Assembly (NCBI GenBank): GCA_030690315.1
Contig: JAUYGY010000053.1
Span: 1 to 64,000, forward strand
Source of the DNA: Aequorivita sp.
GTDB lineage: Bacteria; Bacteroidota; Bacteroidia; Flavobacteriales; Flavobacteriaceae
DNA: 64,000 bases
Reading direction: 5' to 3'
Shown: piece after piece, positions 1 to 9,000 of the stretch
Position numbering within the stretch: position 1 is the stretch's first letter
How the letters are laid out: every line of letters starts with the position of its first letter
Made by a program: the position numbers and the translations under genes
Notes under the pieces: generated by a model
Told to the model about the DNA's origin: nothing
Seen by the model: only the letters and a program-made list of their open reading frames with translations
The model's database searches: none

Positions 1-180
1 AATCTTGACAGCGATATCCGCCCTTGGAGCTTTGAGCGGACTTGAAGAGGGGAACGCGCAGCAGTGTTGCTGTCTGGGACACCCATATCCCTCGCAGCAA
101 CTCAGGTAACGTGTGAAGGAGACACCTGAGCAAACGACCATCACCTGATTTGCGCGCGTTCGATTTGATTGTACAACCAC
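1..180. other. Left edge of the prophage-like element, no supported gene
   Basis: The minus-strand frame through these 180 bases is open and would run off the window edge, but it has no recognisable protein motif, so no gene is called. In a lambda-like layout a cII-type or replication gene would lie here, downstream of the Cro-like gene. Bases 168-180 (ATTGTACAACCAC) recur inverted at 1750-1762 inside xis. Confidence 0.3.
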
Positions 181-402
181 TCATAGCTGTTCCCTGGGTG
201 GCTGTTTTGAAGATGCAGGTTTTGTTGAATCAACAAAAAGTTCAGGGCGACGTAGCTCCAGATACATTAAGCGCGCTTTGGGAATACCTTTGAGTCTCCA
301 TTGAGATATAGCTCCTTTGGTGATCTCGAACATTTCAATAAGCGCGGCTGTGCCTATCTGCTGGATCAACGCCCTGTGTTTTTTAAGCTCCTTTTGGTTC
401 AT
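181..402 (-). CDS. Cro-like phage repressor (small HTH protein)
   Basis: A protein of about 73 residues, starting at the ATG at 402 (MNQKE...). A frame extending to 438 is open but would run through the operator-like sequence, so the inner ATG is preferred. The segment ITKGAISQWRLKGIP has the spacing of a helix-turn-helix recognition helix as in Cro/YdaS-type phage regulators, followed by RLMYLELRRPELF, which is also common in this group. It is divergent from a CI-like gene at 473 with about 70 bp between the starts, the standard arrangement of a lysis/lysogeny switch. An operator-like sequence lies 6 bp upstream of its start. The Cro role is inferred from size, motif and arrangement. Confidence 0.7.
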   Translation of the reverse strand: MNQKELKKHRALIQQIGTAALIEMFEITKGAISQWRLKGIPKARLMYLELRRPELFVDSTKPASSKQPPREQL

Positions 403-408
403 GCGCAA

Positions 409-426
409 AGTGTAGAACACTAAACC
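409..426 (-). promoter_or_regulatory. Operator-like site upstream of the Cro-like gene
   Basis: On the minus strand the sequence is GGTTTAGTGTTCTACACT; its core AGTGT-TCT-ACACT is an inverted repeat. All 18 bases recur at 1552-1569 upstream of xis, and a degenerate copy (10 of 13 core positions) is at 438-450. The location between divergent regulator genes suggests binding of one or both regulators. Confidence 0.6.
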
Positions 427-437
427 CGTGCAGGTCA

Positions 438-450
438 AGCATTCTAAACT
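438..450 (+). promoter_or_regulatory. Degenerate third operator-like site
   Basis: AGCATTCTAAACT matches the core AGTGTTCTACACT at 10 of 13 positions and lies between the divergent Cro-like and CI-like genes, 23 bp before the likely start of the latter. Multiple related operators in such a gap are typical of lambdoid switches. A weak match on its own. Confidence 0.35.
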
Positions 451-472
451 TGATTTAATTTATCGTGCCGAT

Positions 473-838
473 ATGAAAACAACAATCCCAGAGCGAATAG
501 CCATCGTCAAAGAAGAGCTCGGAATCGTTGAGGACACGGAGTTTGGTAAACTTTGCGGGATGTCCAAGTCGGTAGTTAATCAACTCAAGACGGGACTGAT
601 GAAATCTTTCGCCCCTCGATATGCTTACAAGCTTGAGGAAAACACTGGGTTTAGCGCGCGCTGGATGATGCTTGGAGATGGTTCAATGCGGCTCGATCCC
701 AGCATTAGACAGGCTGTAAAGATCATGGAGGCAATGAGTGAAAATAGAAGGAAGGATGCCGTAAAAATCATTACTCCGCTCGCTGAACCAGACGGAGATA
801 GCAACTCCAAGCCCCAACACAAACAAGCAACCCAATAA
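473..838 (+). CDS. CI-like HTH repressor of the prophage
   Basis: A 121-residue protein from the ATG at 473 (MKTTIPERIAI...); an in-frame GTG at 428 would add 15 residues but lies in the operator region. Residues about 5-75 look like an HTH_XRE/CI N-terminal domain: ERIAIVKEELG, then TEFGKLCGMSKSVVNQLKTG as helix-turn-helix, then the phage-repressor phrase FSARWMMLGDGSM. The C-terminal part is short, basic and polar, with no S24 LexA-type peptidase domain, so induction by RecA-stimulated self-cleavage is not expected. It is divergent from the Cro-like gene. Confidence 0.75.
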   Translation: MKTTIPERIAIVKEELGIVEDTEFGKLCGMSKSVVNQLKTGLMKSFAPRYAYKLEENTGFSARWMMLGDGSMRLDPSIRQAVKIMEAMSENRRKDAVKIITPLAEPDGDSNSKPQHKQATQ

Positions 839-848
839 CATCATTCAG

Positions 849-866
849 CTTCAAATACAGTTGAAG
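849..866 (+). terminator. Weak hairpin after the repressor gene
   Basis: CTTCAA-N6-TTGAAG starts 11 bases after the repressor stop and is followed by TTATTCTCTTT. The 6-bp A+T-rich stem makes this a weak terminator candidate. Confidence 0.25.
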
Positions 867-1226
867 TTATTCTCTTTGGTGTTGCTCCAAAGTTATCACC
901 TATGCAAACCCACCATCAGATTTGCAAACAAACTGGCCATCAAATTAGTGGCCTAAGGTTGCTTCTCGACCTTTTGACACACAACTCACAGATAGGCATA
1001 CTGCGTGCGTCGGCACATATTGCCGGTCGAGTTTGACAGCTCGGAACCAAACGGATTAGCCGCCTGCAACGCGGCTTTTTTATGTCCACAACACGCCCAC
1101 GTTTGTGTGGCAGTGGGAGAGTGAAAACTCTGCTGGTTCCTTGGTTCCGGTCCGTCAACCCGTATTGCCGCCCTCCTTATTCCCAGTATTTGACGGCAAA
1201 AAGCCAACCAACCCAGGAATACCTTC
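867..1226. other. Long non-coding stretch of the prophage module
   Basis: No convincing gene. It holds one good Rho-independent terminator (1059-1083) and, near 953-972, a small inverted repeat TGGCC...GGCC. A 77-codon frame at 1105-1338 overlaps the better gene at 1227 in another frame and is not called. Prophages often carry small regulatory RNAs in such gaps, but I see no specific evidence for one. Confidence 0.4.
1059..1083 (+). terminator. Rho-independent terminator
   Basis: GCCGC (1059-1063), a 7-base loop, GCGGC (1071-1075), then a run of seven T. It would stop transcription arriving from the repressor side before the gene at 1227. Confidence 0.6.
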
Positions 1227-1514
1227 ATGGCTGACGAGCGCCATCATTCGCAGCTCACCCACGACCAGATTAGTCGTATCAACAAACGCGCCAAGAAGTT
1301 GGCGCAAGCGGCCTATGAGGAATATCGGAGTCGAATGATGCAAGATCCTCTTGTAACAACCGGCCATACGAGACCTGAAAATTGGTGCCCCATCGAAGCA
1401 ACCGAGGACGTGCTAGAACTCATCCGCGCCACTGCCACCAGCTTGGCCGCCACGTCCAGAAGTCTGGACCGGCGCGCTGATCAATTAGCTCAATTATCGT
1501 TAAAAATGGATTAA
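1227..1514 (+). CDS. Hypothetical protein of the prophage module
   Basis: A 95-residue soluble, highly charged protein, ATG at 1227 with AGGA nine bases upstream. I do not recognise the family. The first 45 residues are rich in basic residues (INKRAKKLAQAAYEEYRSR) and the C-terminal third (ELIRATATSLAATSRSLDRR) could form an amphipathic helix or short coiled coil. It lies between the repressor and xis-int, where lambdoid elements keep small regulatory or anti-host proteins; no function is assigned. Confidence 0.55.
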   Translation: MADERHHSQLTHDQISRINKRAKKLAQAAYEEYRSRMMQDPLVTTGHTRPENWCPIEATEDVLELIRATATSLAATSRSLDRRADQLAQLSLKMD

Positions 1515-1551
1515 GTTTTACGGTAATTGTTTAGCGCTCTTGACTGTTAAA

Positions 1552-1569
1552 GGTTTAGTGTTCTACACT
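1552..1569 (+). promoter_or_regulatory. Operator-like site upstream of xis
   Basis: GGTTTAGTGTTCTACACT is identical over 18 bases to the minus-strand sequence at 409-426. It lies 27 bp upstream of the xis start, suggesting that excision genes are controlled by the same regulator as the Cro-like gene. Confidence 0.6.
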
Positions 1570-1596
1570 CAAGGCGTTAATTCTGGAGTAAACGCC

Positions 1597-1815
1597 ATGA
1601 AAATCACCCTGCAAGACTGGGGCCGCCGCCACTATACCCCCTCCCCCTCAATCAGAATTTTGCGTTCATGGGCGGCCACCGGACAGATTGCCGGTGCAGA
1701 AAAGGTCGGTACTAGCTACATGGTCGAAGAGGATGCTGTGCGCACCCCGGTGGTTGTACAATGCACCAATATGGGAATGTCACCACGCGCACAGCAAATA
1801 CTCCACGCGGCATGA
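1597..1815 (+). CDS. xis: Excisionase, lambda Xis-like
   Basis: A 72-residue protein from the ATG at 1597, preceded by GGAG about nine bases upstream. The N-terminal region TLQDWGRRHYTPSPSIRILRS parallels lambda Xis (LTLQEWNARQRRPRSLETVRRW), and a G-x-x-Y-x-V element followed by AV matches the wing of this winged-helix family. Xis bends attachment-site DNA and steers the integrase to excision. The gene ends inside the integrase start (ATGA overlap at 1812-1815), as int and xis overlap in lambda. The operator-like site upstream suggests repression in the lysogen. Confidence 0.85.
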   Translation: MKITLQDWGRRHYTPSPSIRILRSWAATGQIAGAEKVGTSYMVEEDAVRTPVVVQCTNMGMSPRAQQILHAA

Positions 1816-2921
1816 GGCCACGCCGTCACAATCTGCCAATGAATCTATACCGCTCCGAGGATAAAACCTCGGGCAAGGTGTATTACGCCTATCGCGATCC
1901 GCGCACCGGAAAGCGCCACGGCCTCGGATCAAATCGAGAACAAGCCATAGCTGACACTATGGCACTGAACAGCGCCATCTATGCCAGCATCGCTACAACG
2001 CGCCTATCTGCCATCGTTGAAAACAAGCCAAGCTCACCCACCTTTGGCCGCGTACTATCGCGCCATCTTGAACTGTGCGAGAAGAAGCGCAAGCTCGCCA
2101 CGAACACTCTGAAGAACAAGGCTAGCACTGGCCGCGCATGGGAGAAGACATTGGGAGCCAGCACCCATCTTTCCGAAATCACCGTGCGCCAACTGGTAGA
2201 GGTGCTGGATAGCTACGAGGATCGTCCTCGCATGGCGCTGGCAATGCGGTCTGCTGCAGTCGATATTTGGAAGGATGCTGTTGAGGAAGGTTGGGCGGAA
2301 GACAATCTCGCGGCAAAGACACGCGCGCCCACCGTTGTCGTCAATCGATCCCGCCTTACACTGCCAGACTTCATGCTTATCTACGAACAGGCTATGAAGC
2401 TGGATGCCTGGATACCGCGAGCCATGGAGCTGGCCTTGCTCACCTCTCAGCGCAGGGAGGACATCGCCGCCCTCGAATTCAGGCGCGGAAAAGACTCGAC
2501 CGCATGGGTCGATGACCGGCTTTACGTCATCCAAGGCAAGACGAAAAACAAGGTCAGTATCCCACTCGACACAGGCGTAGCTGGCTTCACCCTGTCGTCC
2601 ACCATCAAGGCATGCCGGGATAACATCGTCAGCCGCTGGCTGATTCACCACTCCCGCCCGAGGACGCTATCCAAGCCAGGAGATCAAGTGTGGATAGATA
2701 CCATTACCAAGGGGTTCGCGCGGGCGCGCGACTTAGCAGGCATCAAGGGAGAGAATGGCAAGACGCCCCCCTCTTTCCACGAAATCCGCAGCCTGTCGAT
2801 CCGGCTCTACACCGAGAGCCAAGGCGGGGATTATGCCCAAGCAATCGCTGGGCACAAGGACTCTGCCACCACCGCAATCTACCGCGACGTGCGTGGCGAC
2901 GAGTGGGTAAAAGTCGGGTAA
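1812..2921 (+). CDS. int: Lambda-type tyrosine integrase
   Basis: A 369-residue protein starting at the ATG that overlaps the xis stop. The N-terminus (RRHNLPMNLYRS, YYAYRDPRTGKRHGLG) matches the arm-binding domain of lambda Int. Catalytic elements of tyrosine recombinases are visible: box I arginine in LLTSQRREDIAAL, HEIRSLS (H-x-x-R), GHKD, and the nucleophile tyrosine in TAIYRDVRG near the end. Full length and intact. It sits at the end of the element next to chromosomal uvrB, so the attachment junction probably lies between 2,922 and 3,036 with the rest of the element to the left, outside the window. Confidence 0.93.
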   Translation: MRPRRHNLPMNLYRSEDKTSGKVYYAYRDPRTGKRHGLGSNREQAIADTMALNSAIYASIATTRLSAIVENKPSSPTFGRVLSRHLELCEKKRKLATNTLKNKASTGRAWEKTLGASTHLSEITVRQLVEVLDSYEDRPRMALAMRSAAVDIWKDAVEEGWAEDNLAAKTRAPTVVVNRSRLTLPDFMLIYEQAMKLDAWIPRAMELALLTSQRREDIAALEFRRGKDSTAWVDDRLYVIQGKTKNKVSIPLDTGVAGFTLSSTIKACRDNIVSRWLIHHSRPRTLSKPGDQVWIDTITKGFARARDLAGIKGENGKTPPSFHEIRSLSIRLYTESQGGDYAQAIAGHKDSATTAIYRDVRGDEWVKVG

Positions 2922-2924
2922 GTC

Positions 2925-2954
2925 TTTACAAGGATTTTACTAAAGTTTTACAAG
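2925..2954 (+). repeat. Direct repeats next to int, possible attachment-region arm sites
   Basis: TTTACAAG occurs at 2925-2932 and 2947-2954, immediately after int. Lambda-type attachment regions carry short direct repeats bound by the integrase arm domain, so these are candidates. No att core can be defined because the other end of the element is outside the window. Confidence 0.3.
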
Positions 2955-3036
2955 TCCATTGCCTACGGGCGTTTCAGATATTGCCCATGCACACGAACAG
3001 GACTTTGACTTTCATTATTTAAGCATCCCTTGCTAC

Positions 3037-3068
3037 TTCGTCATTCCCGCGCAGGCGGGAATGACGAA
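3037..3068. repeat. REP-like palindrome acting as uvrB terminator
   Basis: A perfect 14-bp stem TTCGTCATTCCCGC with loop GCAG and the complementary arm. It ends two bases beyond the uvrB stop codon. The core CGTCATTCCCGC is a widespread dispersed extragenic repeat in Proteobacteria. Here it could terminate uvrB and also insulate it from transcription arriving from int. Confidence 0.7.
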
Positions 3069-3070
3069 AC

Positions 3071-5095
3071 TTATAACGGTGAAATAAACACGCTCTCGCG
3101 CAATTTCTTCAACTGGTCGCGCAGTAGCGTGGCTTTTTCGAATTCCAGATTTTTCGCGGCTTGCAGCATCTCTTTTTCCAGGCGTGTAATTTCTTTTGAG
3201 ACTTGTTTCTCGCTCATCGCCAGATACTTCGCCTGTGTCTGTGCGGCCTTCAACGACTTGCGTTCGGAATCCACATCGTATTCGGTGTCGATGATGTCCT
3301 TGATACGCTTGACGATCGACTGCGGCGTGATGCCATGCGCTTCGTTGTAGGCAACTTGTTTGGCACGGCGGCGGTCGGTCTCGTACATCGCTTTGCGCAT
3401 GGATTCGGTGATGCGGTCGGCATACAGGATGGCGGTGCCATGCAGGTGGCGTGCGGCGCGGCCGATGGTCTGAATCAGCGAACGTTCGGAGCGCAGGAAG
3501 CCTTCCTTGTCCGCATCGAGGATCGCGACCAGCGACACTTCCGGAATATCCAGCCCCTCACGCAACAGGTTGATCCCGACCAGTACGTCGAACATGCCGA
3601 GGCGCAGATCGCGGATGATCTCGACGCGTTCCACGGTTTCGATGTCGGAGTGCAGGTAGCGCACCTTGATGCCGTGCTCGGAAAAATATTCGGTGAGATC
3701 TTCCGCCATGCGCTTGGTCAACGTGGTGACCAGCACGCGTTCGCCCACTTTGGTGCGCAGGCTCACTTCCGACATCAGGTCGTCCACCTGATGGGTGGCG
3801 GGACGCACTTCGATCATCGGGTCGATCAGGCCGGTCGGGCGCACCACCTGCTCCACCACCTGCCCGGTGTGCTCGGCTTCATACACCGATGGCGTGGCGG
3901 AAACAAAGATGGTCTGGCGCATGATCTTTTCGAACTCGTCGAAACGCAGCGGACGGTTATCCAGCGCGGACGGCAGGCGGAAGCCGTAGTTGACCAGGTT
4001 CTCCTTGCGTGCGCGGTCGCCTTTGTACATGCCGCCGATTTGCGGAATGGTGACGTGGCTTTCGTCGATGATCATCAGCGCGTTCGGCGGCAGGTAGTCC
4101 ATCAGCGTCGGCGGCGCTTCGCCCGCCACCCGCCCCGACAAATGGCGCGAATAGTTCTCGATGCCCTTGGTGAAGCCGATCTCGGTCATCATTTCCAGAT
4201 CATGCCGCGTGCGCTGCTCGATGCGCTGAGCTTCCACCAGCTTGCTCTCCTGCTGGAAGAAGGCGATGCGCTCGGCCAGTTCGACCTTGATCGTTTCGAT
4301 GGCGTGCAAGGTGGTCTCGCGCGGCGTCACGTAATGGCTGGAGGGATACACGGTGTAGCGCGGCACGCGGGTCTGGATATGTCCGGTGAGCGGATCGAAC
4401 AGCGCCAGTGATTCCACCTCGTCATCGAACAATGTCACGCGCAGTGCGTTCTCGCTGCTTTCCGCCGGAAAGATGTCGATCACATCGCCGCGCACACGGA
4501 AATTGCCGCGACAGAAGTCGATGTCGTTGCGCTCGTACTGCATCGCGACCAGGCGCTGGATCACATCGCGCTGCGCCATCTTCTCGTGCTCGCGCAAGTG
4601 CAAAATCATGCCGTGGTAATCCACCGGATCACCGATGCCGTAGATGGCCGACACGGTGGCGACGATTACACAATCCTGCCGCTCCAGCATCGACTTGGTC
4701 GCGGACAGCCGCATCTGCTCGATCTGCTCATTAATGCTGGAGTCCTTCTCGATATACACGTCGCGCGATGGCACGTAGGCCTCGGGCTGGTAATAGTCGT
4801 AATAGGAAACGAAATACTCCACCGCATTCTCGGGAAAAAAATCACGCAACTCGGAATATAACTGCGCCGCCAGCGTCTTGTTCGGCGCCATGACGATGGC
4901 GGGACGCCCGGTGCGCGCGATGACGTTGGCGATGGTAAAGGTCTTGCCGGAGCCGGTGACACCGAGCAGGGTCTGATACGCCAACCCGTCATTGATGCCT
5001 TCCACCAGTTGCGCAATGGCCGCAGGCTGGTCCCCTGCCGGTTCAAATGGCAGGTGCAATTTGTAGGGACTGTCGGGGAAAGTGATGGTGTTCAT
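3071..5095 (-). CDS. uvrB: Excinuclease ABC subunit B
   Basis: A 674-residue protein of normal UvrB length. It is the damage-verifying DNA helicase-like subunit of nucleotide excision repair: it receives lesions from UvrA and recruits UvrC. Walker A GVTGSGKT is at residues 45-52, the beta-hairpin region [15 protein letters not shown] around 98-112, helicase motif DESH around 340, and the C-terminal UVR motif that contacts UvrC in the last 40 residues. It is separate from fpr upstream (78 bp) and ends in the palindrome at 3037-3068. Confidence 0.98.
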   Translation of the reverse strand: MNTITFPDSPYKLHLPFEPAGDQPAAIAQLVEGINDGLAYQTLLGVTGSGKTFTIANVIARTGRPAIVMAPNKTLAAQLYSELRDFFPENAVEYFVSYYDYYQPEAYVPSRDVYIEKDSSINEQIEQMRLSATKSMLERQDCVIVATVSAIYGIGDPVDYHGMILHLREHEKMAQRDVIQRLVAMQYERNDIDFCRGNFRVRGDVIDIFPAESSENALRVTLFDDEVESLALFDPLTGHIQTRVPRYTVYPSSHYVTPRETTLHAIETIKVELAERIAFFQQESKLVEAQRIEQRTRHDLEMMTEIGFTKGIENYSRHLSGRVAGEAPPTLMDYLPPNALMIIDESHVTIPQIGGMYKGDRARKENLVNYGFRLPSALDNRPLRFDEFEKIMRQTIFVSATPSVYEAEHTGQVVEQVVRPTGLIDPMIEVRPATHQVDDLMSEVSLRTKVGERVLVTTLTKRMAEDLTEYFSEHGIKVRYLHSDIETVERVEIIRDLRLGMFDVLVGINLLREGLDIPEVSLVAILDADKEGFLRSERSLIQTIGRAARHLHGTAILYADRITESMRKAMYETDRRRAKQVAYNEAHGITPQSIVKRIKDIIDTEYDVDSERKSLKAAQTQAKYLAMSEKQVSKEITRLEKEMLQAAKNLEFEKATLLRDQLKKLRESVFISPL

Positions 5096-5173
5096 GGTCA
5101 GCCGCGCATTGTACGGGCAACAGAAAAAATACCCAAACCAGACACGCGTCCGCCTGTTCCTGGCCTGCTGTGC

Positions 5174-5917
5174 TTACCAGTAATTTTCAGCGGTGATCTG
5201 GCCATGGTCGAAGCGGCGGTGTTTTTTCAGACCGCGTTCGACCAGTACATTGTTGGTGTCTTTTACCATTTGCGGATTACCGCAGAGCATGATCTGGCTG
5301 TTTTCCGTGCTGATCGCTATACCGGCACGTGCTTCCAGTCGACCGTCGGTAATCGCCTGCGGAATGCGGCCGGGCAGCGCGAAATCCGAAGGTTCGCGGC
5401 TGAGGAATGGAATGAAGGCAAATTGTCCCGGGTGTTTCGCTGCAATCTGCGCGATGCGCTCCTGATAGCCGAGTTCGGACAAGGTTCGCACCGCATACAC
5501 CAGCACCACTTGTTCGAAGTGTTGCCAGGGTTGGTCAGTGGCCAGAATCGAGAGAAAAGGCCCGACGCCCGTGCCGGTGGCCATCAGCCACAGATGCCTG
5601 GCCGGCGGCACTTCATCGAGAATCATGAAGCCGTGGGCACGCGGTGCAACCAGAATTTTATCACCGGCTGTGAGCTTGGTCAGGCGTGAAGTCAGGGGAC
5701 CGTCCGGGACTTCAATGCAATAGAACTCCAATGGCCGGCTGACGGGCGGATTAACCAGAGAATAGGGTCGCCCTATCACTTCACCGTCAATCTCCAAGGC
5801 TATCTTGATGAACTGGCCGGCCTTGAATGGTTCAATATCAGACTCGACATAAAGCGAAAACAGCTTGTTGCTCCACTGTTTGATTTCCACCACTTTCCCA
5901 ATATTCCATGCGGCCAT
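5174..5917 (-). CDS. fpr: Ferredoxin--NADP reductase
   Basis: A 247-residue flavoprotein exchanging electrons between NADPH and ferredoxin or flavodoxin, as in oxidative-stress defence and Fe-S supply. RPYS at residues 50-53 is the FAD-binding motif, GTGVGP at 115-120 the NADP-ribose loop, and CGNPQM near 213 the second nucleotide motif. The start at 5917 is chosen because GAGGAG lies seven bases upstream; an open frame reaches 5971 without such support. The C-terminus ends in an aromatic residue (ENYW) as in bacterial Fpr. It is probably a single-gene unit. Confidence 0.92.
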   Translation of the reverse strand: MAAWNIGKVVEIKQWSNKLFSLYVESDIEPFKAGQFIKIALEIDGEVIGRPYSLVNPPVSRPLEFYCIEVPDGPLTSRLTKLTAGDKILVAPRAHGFMILDEVPPARHLWLMATGTGVGPFLSILATDQPWQHFEQVVLVYAVRTLSELGYQERIAQIAAKHPGQFAFIPFLSREPSDFALPGRIPQAITDGRLEARAGIAISTENSQIMLCGNPQMVKDTNNVLVERGLKKHRRFDHGQITAENYW

Positions 5918-6054
5918 TGCGTACTCCTCATGTCTTATGCGCTTTTTAATTACAGACCGCTTCAAAATCAAGGCGGGAGCAAGTCACCGCGATGAATAGG
6001 GTTACCGAAGCACGCCCGACGAGCTGCCCGGCATCGTCCGTTTGTGCCTGGATA

Positions 6055-9000
6055 CTATCCACCAACGCGGTTTATCAGTCCCATGACGTGCTGTTCAAAT
6101 AAATCCAGCGGCATCGGCTTGCCGAACAGATACCCCTGATACGCCCTGCAGCCATTCCGCTTGAGGAAATCCAGTTGCGCTTCGGTCTCCACCCCCTCGG
6201 CAATCACGTTCAGGCGGAAGTTGTGCGCGAGGTCGATGATGGTTTGCACCATCACCGCATCGCTCGGGTCGGTTGCGATATCGCGCACGAAACTCTGGTC
6301 GATCTTGATCTGGTCGAGCGGCAATTTTTTCAGATAGGACAACGACGAGTAACCCGTACCGAAATCGTCCAGTGCCAATTTAATGCCGAGCGCTTTCAGC
6401 GCGTGCATTTTAGTCACCACATCGGTGACATCGCTTAGCACCACACTCTCGGTCAGTTCCAGCTTCAAACGCGCCGGGTCAATCTGATGCACACGGGCAA
6501 CCGTAGCAACAGTTTCCACAAAGTCATGCTTCCTGAATTGCTGCGCGCTGACGTTAACCGCAAGCTCCAGGTTGCGCATTTGTTCATTTTCATCCCATAG
6601 CGCCAGCTGCCGGCAAGCAGTTTCGAGCACCCACAAACCAATATCCAGAATGAGCGAACCTTCCTCGGCAATGGGAATGAATTGCGCCGGGGAAACCATG
6701 CCGCGCTGCGGATGAATCCAGCGCAACAGCGCCTCGGCACCCAACGGGCGATTCTCGCTGTCCACCTGCATCTGGTAATACAGATGCAACTCGTGATTGG
6801 GCAGGGCGCGGCGCAAGTCCGACTCCAGCGCGGCGTGTGTTTCCACCGCGTGCTGCATCGCGGGGTCAAAAAAGCGCACCGCATTGCGCCCGGAATCCTT
6901 GACCTGATACATTGCCAAATCGGCATGTTTAAGCAAAGTATCTATAGATTCCTGATTGCCTTTATACAGGCACACCCCGATGCTCGGCGAGCTGTGATAC
7001 TCATGCCCCTTCAACAGGTAAGGTGTCGCCAGCGATACGCGTATCTTCTCGGCAATCAGCGCAACCTTTTGCGAAGCCTCTTCTGCGTTCGCATCGACCT
7101 CCTCGATCAACACCACGAACTCATCACCCCCCAGACGCGCCACTGTATCCATTTCGCGCAGGCAGGACTGAATCCGCTGCGCCACATCAATCAGCATCAG
7201 GTCGCCGTAATCGTGCCCCAGCGTATCGTTGAGCACCTTGAATTTATCCATGTCAAGGAACAGAATCGCGCCGTAATGATGGCTGCGCGCCGATACCGAA
7301 AGTGCCAGATGAAGACGGTCGAGCAGCAGGCGTCGATTGGGCAGACTGGTCAGCGCGTCATAGAACGCCAGATTGCGAATCTCCGTCTCGGCCTGTTTGC
7401 GCTCGCTGATATCGCTGAAGATTGCGACATACTCGGTCGTTTCTCCCTTCTCATTCTTTACGGCGCTGATGGTCATCCACTTCGGATATACCTGCCCGCC
7501 CTTGCGCCGATCCCATATCTCGCCGATCCATGTGTCGGTAGTCAGCAACTGCTGCCACATTGCGGTATAAAACGCCTTACCCTCGCGACCCGAACTGAGG
7601 ATGCGCGGATTTTTCCCCAACACCTCTTCCGGGGTATAGCCGGTGATGTCCTGGAACGCCCGATTGACGCGAATGATATTCGCGTTGGCATCGGTAATCA
7701 GGATGGCTTCATGCGTCTCGAAGGTTGCCGCCGCGACACGCAATTGCTCTTCCGCTAACTTGCGCTCGGTGATGTCATGAATGATAGAAAAAAACAGGCT
7801 CTTGCCTTTGTAATTCACCGTTGAAATATGTACTTCAACCGCACGAACGACACCGTTAGCCAAACGATGGTAAAAGCCAAATCTATTCTGTTCTCCAGTA
7901 ATTGCTTGCTGCCTTTGTTGATGAATTTCTGACTCGGGTTGCGCATTGATGCGACTTACGTTCATGCCACGCAAGATTTCCAGTGGGTAACCATAAAATT
8001 GCGCTGCCGCAGGGTTGGCATCAACGATGATGTGGGATTGATGATCAATCAATAACATGACGGCACTATGCCGTTCGAACAACTGGCGAAAAGACGCTTC
8101 ACTTTCTCGCAATTCACGGGTGCGCTCCTCGACGCGGCCTTCCAGTGAGCGATACAGCGCTTGCAGGTTTCCGGTCATGCGGTTAAAGGAACGTGCCAAT
8201 ACACCGATTTCATCCCTGCCTGATTCGTTTACGCGTTTGCTCAAGTCACCCTGTGCAATTTCATCGGCATTCCGTGCAAAGTTCCTGAGCCGCATGACCA
8301 TCTGCCGGCCAAAATAGAACGCGACAAATCCGCCCAATATGGCCAATGCCAGCAACGCTTCCAGAAGTTTTTTTCGTTGCTGGCGAAGGGGGGCAAACGC
8401 CTCATCGGTGTCCATCTTGACCACCATCCCCCAGCGCAATTCCGGCAGGTAGCGCCATGCGGCAACGACCTGTTTGCCGGCATAATCAATTTCTACGCCT
8501 TTGCCACGCTGACCGGCCAATGCGTAGCGCATGGGGACAGCCATCTTTTTCAAATCGATCTTGCGTTGCATGGCGGCCTGCGGGTCATGCCTGAGCGGCG
8601 CGACAAACACGGCTTCGCCAGCGCCCGTCAATTTTGCCAGCACAGTTTCACCGGTCGCACCCAAGCCGTTGTTGTCACTCGCCACCCGATAAATGCGCTG
8701 CGTATCAAGTTGGAAGGCAACGACCCCCAGCAACACCCCCTCACGGATAATCGGCGCGCTGATAAATGCAGCAGGCACGCCGGAAGGCGCGTAATGTTCG
8801 AAGCTGGAAATGCTGCTTCCCAGTGCCATGCATGATTCACGGAATGCCTGAGCCAACTGTGAGTCGCGATAGGGGCCGCTGAGCAGGTTGGTGGCGAAAT
8901 CCGGCTCATGCTCATGGGTGTAAACAATTTCGCCCTGCGGCGTAATCAGGAATACGTCGTAAAACAGCGTGTCCTTATCCTCGCCAATGTAAGCAGCAAA

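Noticed and set aside
1..180. Open minus-strand frame off the window edge
   Set aside because: No motif or start signal and only 60 codons visible; listed as an uncharacterised stretch rather than a gene.
841..1226. tRNA-like or riboswitch structure in the prophage gap
   Set aside because: No cloverleaf, no conserved riboswitch core; only the terminator at 1059 is supported.
1105..1338. 77-codon ORF with MWQWESENSAG
   Set aside because: Overlaps the better-supported gene at 1227 in another frame and no Shine-Dalgarno sequence precedes it; prophage regions carry many such frames.
2055..2651. 198-codon ORF on the minus strand
   Set aside because: Antisense to the integrase, no recognisable motif.
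3203..4411. 402-codon ORF on the plus strand
   Set aside because: Antisense shadow of uvrB, a side effect of high third-position G+C.
6682..7758. 358-codon ORF on the plus strand
   Set aside because: Antisense shadow of the GGDEF/EAL gene.
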